NCBI GenBank assembly: GCA_015066345.1
Contig: SVOQ01000017.1
Span: forward strand, 1-55,179
Origin: Oscillospiraceae bacterium
GTDB lineage: Bacteria > Bacillota > Clostridia > Oscillospirales > Acutalibacteraceae
Length of the DNA: 55,179 nucleotides
Direction: 5' to 3'
Shown here piece after piece: positions 54,143-55,179 of this stretch. The notes beneath the pieces are model-generated. The model saw only the letters and a program-made list of their open reading frames with translations, did not search any database and was not told where the DNA came from. Within the stretch, counting starts at the first letter, position 1. Each line of letters starts with the position of its first letter. A program made the translations under genes and the position numbers.

Positions 54143-54167
54143 TTAAGGCTGCCAATGGCAGCCTTAA
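54143..54167. repeat. Hairpin between nrdR and rlmA
   Basis: TTAAGGCTGCC (54143-54153) and GGCAGCCTTAA (54157-54167) form an 11-bp perfect stem with a 3-nt loop, directly between the nrdR stop and the rlmA-like start. There is no T tract on the minus strand, so it may only partly terminate. Confidence 0.6.
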
Positions 54168-54168
54168 T

Positions 54169-54633
54169 TTATTCCTCAATAAGAAGTTTTTTGAGTTCGC
54201 TCATAAAGGTGTTAATATCCTTAAACTGACGATAAACTGACGCAAAACGAACATACGCAACTTCATCAATATCTTTAAGTTTATCCATAACACACTCACC
54301 AATTTTAACAGAGGTAACTTCTCTGTCGAGGGAGTTCTGAAGTTCGGCTTCAATTTCGTCAATAGCCTTTTCTATAACATCCACGGAAACAGGACGTTTT
54401 TCACAGGCACGCATCATACCGTTGAATAATTTGTCGCGGTCGAAAACCTCACGGGATTTATCTTTCTTGACAACAACGATAGGTACACTTTCGATAATTT
54501 CATATGTAGTAAAACGCTTACCGCAACTCATACACTCTCTACGACGGCGAATACGCTCACCCTCGTCGGTAGGTCTTGAGTCGATAACTTTACTTTCTTC
54601 GAAACTGCAGAAAGGACATTTCATAAAGGGCAC
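54169..54633 (-). CDS. nrdR: Transcriptional repressor NrdR
   Basis: This 154-aa repressor senses dNTP/ATP and controls ribonucleotide reductase genes. The zinc ribbon is CPFC with [15 protein letters not shown], and the ATP-cone follows ([17 protein letters not shown], then [15 protein letters not shown]). Length is standard. No ribonucleotide reductase gene is in the window. It is the first gene of a minus-strand unit and has its own promoter. Confidence 0.96.
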   Translation of the reverse strand: MPFMKCPFCSFEESKVIDSRPTDEGERIRRRRECMSCGKRFTTYEIIESVPIVVVKKDKSREVFDRDKLFNGMMRACEKRPVSVDVIEKAIDEIEAELQNSLDREVTSVKIGECVMDKLKDIDEVAYVRFASVYRQFKDINTFMSELKKLLIEE

Positions 54634-54657
54634 CCCTCTTTAATAATATACAAATTC

Positions 54658-54686
54658 ATTATAACAAACATAAATTTTCAATTCAA
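54658..54686 (-). promoter_or_regulatory. Promoter of nrdR
   Basis: On the minus strand TTGAAT (54686-54681) and TATAAT (54663-54658) are 17 nt apart, about 25 nt before the ATG. Confidence 0.7.
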
Positions 54687-54720
54687 GTTATTTTTACATT
54701 TTATATGGTTTCATTTACCA

Positions 54721-54749
54721 TTGAAACTATATATTCAGTATTGTATCAT
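54721..54749 (+). promoter_or_regulatory. Promoter of the small membrane protein gene
   Basis: TTGAAA (54721-54726) and TATCAT (54744-54749) are 17 nt apart, 15 nt before the ATG. The -35 lies in an imperfect palindrome (GGTTTCA at 54707-54713 against TGAAACT). Confidence 0.55.
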
Positions 54750-54764
54750 TAATACGGTGATAAA

Positions 54765-55037
54765 ATGACAGAAAAAATAAAAGAGGTGCGTACATTTTAC
54801 CAATGCTTAGGTGGTTACACACGTCTTATAATAAGAATTACATTTATAAGTGTTTTTACGCTTATTGCAATTGCAGTTTACACGTACACCGCAACAAGCA
54901 ACCCCTTTCATTATGAATTTTTAAGTATATGCGATGAGTTGCTAAACGTTGCTAAAAGCGTTGCAGTTGTGGGGTTTGTGGGGACATTGGCAGTTTTTCG
55001 TTTTGAAAAGATTAGTGAAAAAAATTCAAATGAATAA
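54765..55037 (+). CDS. Small two-helix membrane protein
   Basis: This 90-aa protein has two hydrophobic segments, about residues 21-42 (LIIRITFISVFTLIAIAVYTY) and 63-78 (SVAVVGFVGTLAVF). It has a basic N terminus and a short charged tail. I do not recognise a family. CGGTGA lies 5 nt before the ATG and a promoter is visible upstream, so it is probably a real gene. It is divergent from nrdR. Confidence 0.6.
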   Translation: MTEKIKEVRTFYQCLGGYTRLIIRITFISVFTLIAIAVYTYTATSNPFHYEFLSICDELLNVAKSVAVVGFVGTLAVFRFEKISEKNSNE

Positions 55038-55070
55038 TGAATGATGAATATTGAATAATGAATAATACAA
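55028..55070. repeat. AT-rich short repeat (GAATAATGAAT type)
   Basis: Several near-copies of TGAATAATGAA run in tandem straight after the stop codon. On the opposite strand the repeat translates as IHYSIFIIHYSF, a common false ORF. Confidence 0.6.
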
Positions 55071-55077
55071 TAAACAT

Positions 55078-55101
55078 CCACCCGCCAAGCGGGTGGTTTT
55101 T
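55078..55101 (+). terminator. Terminator of the small membrane protein gene
   Basis: CCACCCGC pairs with GCGGGTGG around a short loop and is followed by five T. Confidence 0.85.
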
Positions 55102-55179
55102 CATATGCGGGCATAGCCCTATGTTCTTCGCGTATGCGTAAACGCATAAGTACGGTCTGCCAGTTGCGTAAGATTGTTA

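Noticed and set aside
54911-55147. Minus-strand frame with IIHYSIFIIHYS
   Set aside because: It is the translation of the short AT-rich repeat after the small membrane protein gene.

Overview
The window looks like a chromosomal piece of an AT-rich, spore-forming Clostridia bacterium, probably an Oscillospirales-type gut anaerobe. The grounds are spo0A and spoIVB, a PolC-type replicase next to a DnaE, MEP-pathway isoprenoid genes, strong GGAGG ribosome sites, TTG starts, and polysaccharide- and inositol-use genes. Placement below class is inference. I saw no tRNA, rRNA, CRISPR array, phage module or transposase.

Layout. 1-219 is the tail of an unknown plus-strand gene. 432-5581 (minus) is a five-gene operon: YhhN/TMEM86-type membrane protein, AlaX, metallo-beta-lactamase-fold hydrolase, YgjP-type metallopeptidase, ceramidase-like protein. 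5963-20620 (plus) is one long operon. It starts with inositol catabolism genes (iolJ, iolC, a SanA/YdcF-like gene, iolB, iolD, iolE, iolA/mmsA, iolG). It continues without a visible terminator into a CrtI-like FAD oxidoreductase, a ferredoxin-reductase-like flavoprotein, a GH3-family adenylating enzyme and a condensation/acyltransferase-like protein. No inositol transporter or IolR-type regulator is in view.

20663-32138 (minus) is a housekeeping operon read pyrH, frr, uppS, cdsA, dxr, rseP, ispG, polC, M20 peptidase. It covers UMP kinase, ribosome recycling, undecaprenyl and phospholipid precursors, isoprenoid precursors and replication. PolC lacks the usual inserted 3'-5' exonuclease domain. 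32305-33069 is spo0A. 33706-35599 (plus) is a cassette of ECF sigma factor, membrane anti-sigma-like protein and small secreted Cys-rich protein; its promoter carries a Spo0A-box match. 35729-36437 holds GC-rich structured repeats, two of which form a 65-bp inverted repeat around a DUF559 endonuclease-like gene. 36439-44509 (minus) holds xylB, spoIVB, pfkA, dnaE and araD, most with their own promoters.

44657-47082 (plus) is a DUF4474 lipoprotein with a metallophosphoesterase. 47119-49298 (minus) is dapA-lysA behind a lysine riboswitch with a clear terminator/anti-terminator switch. 49679-51352 is a FabG-like reductase with a lipoprotein. 52013-54633 (minus) is nrdR, rlmA-like, a frameshifted GH29 alpha-L-fucosidase and a DUF5662 gene. 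54765-55037 is a small membrane protein.

The points most worth following are the four-gene redox/adenylation/acyl-transfer extension of the inositol operon, the repeat-bounded DUF559 unit, the exonuclease-less PolC, and the Spo0A-linked sigma cassette lying between spo0A and spoIVB.
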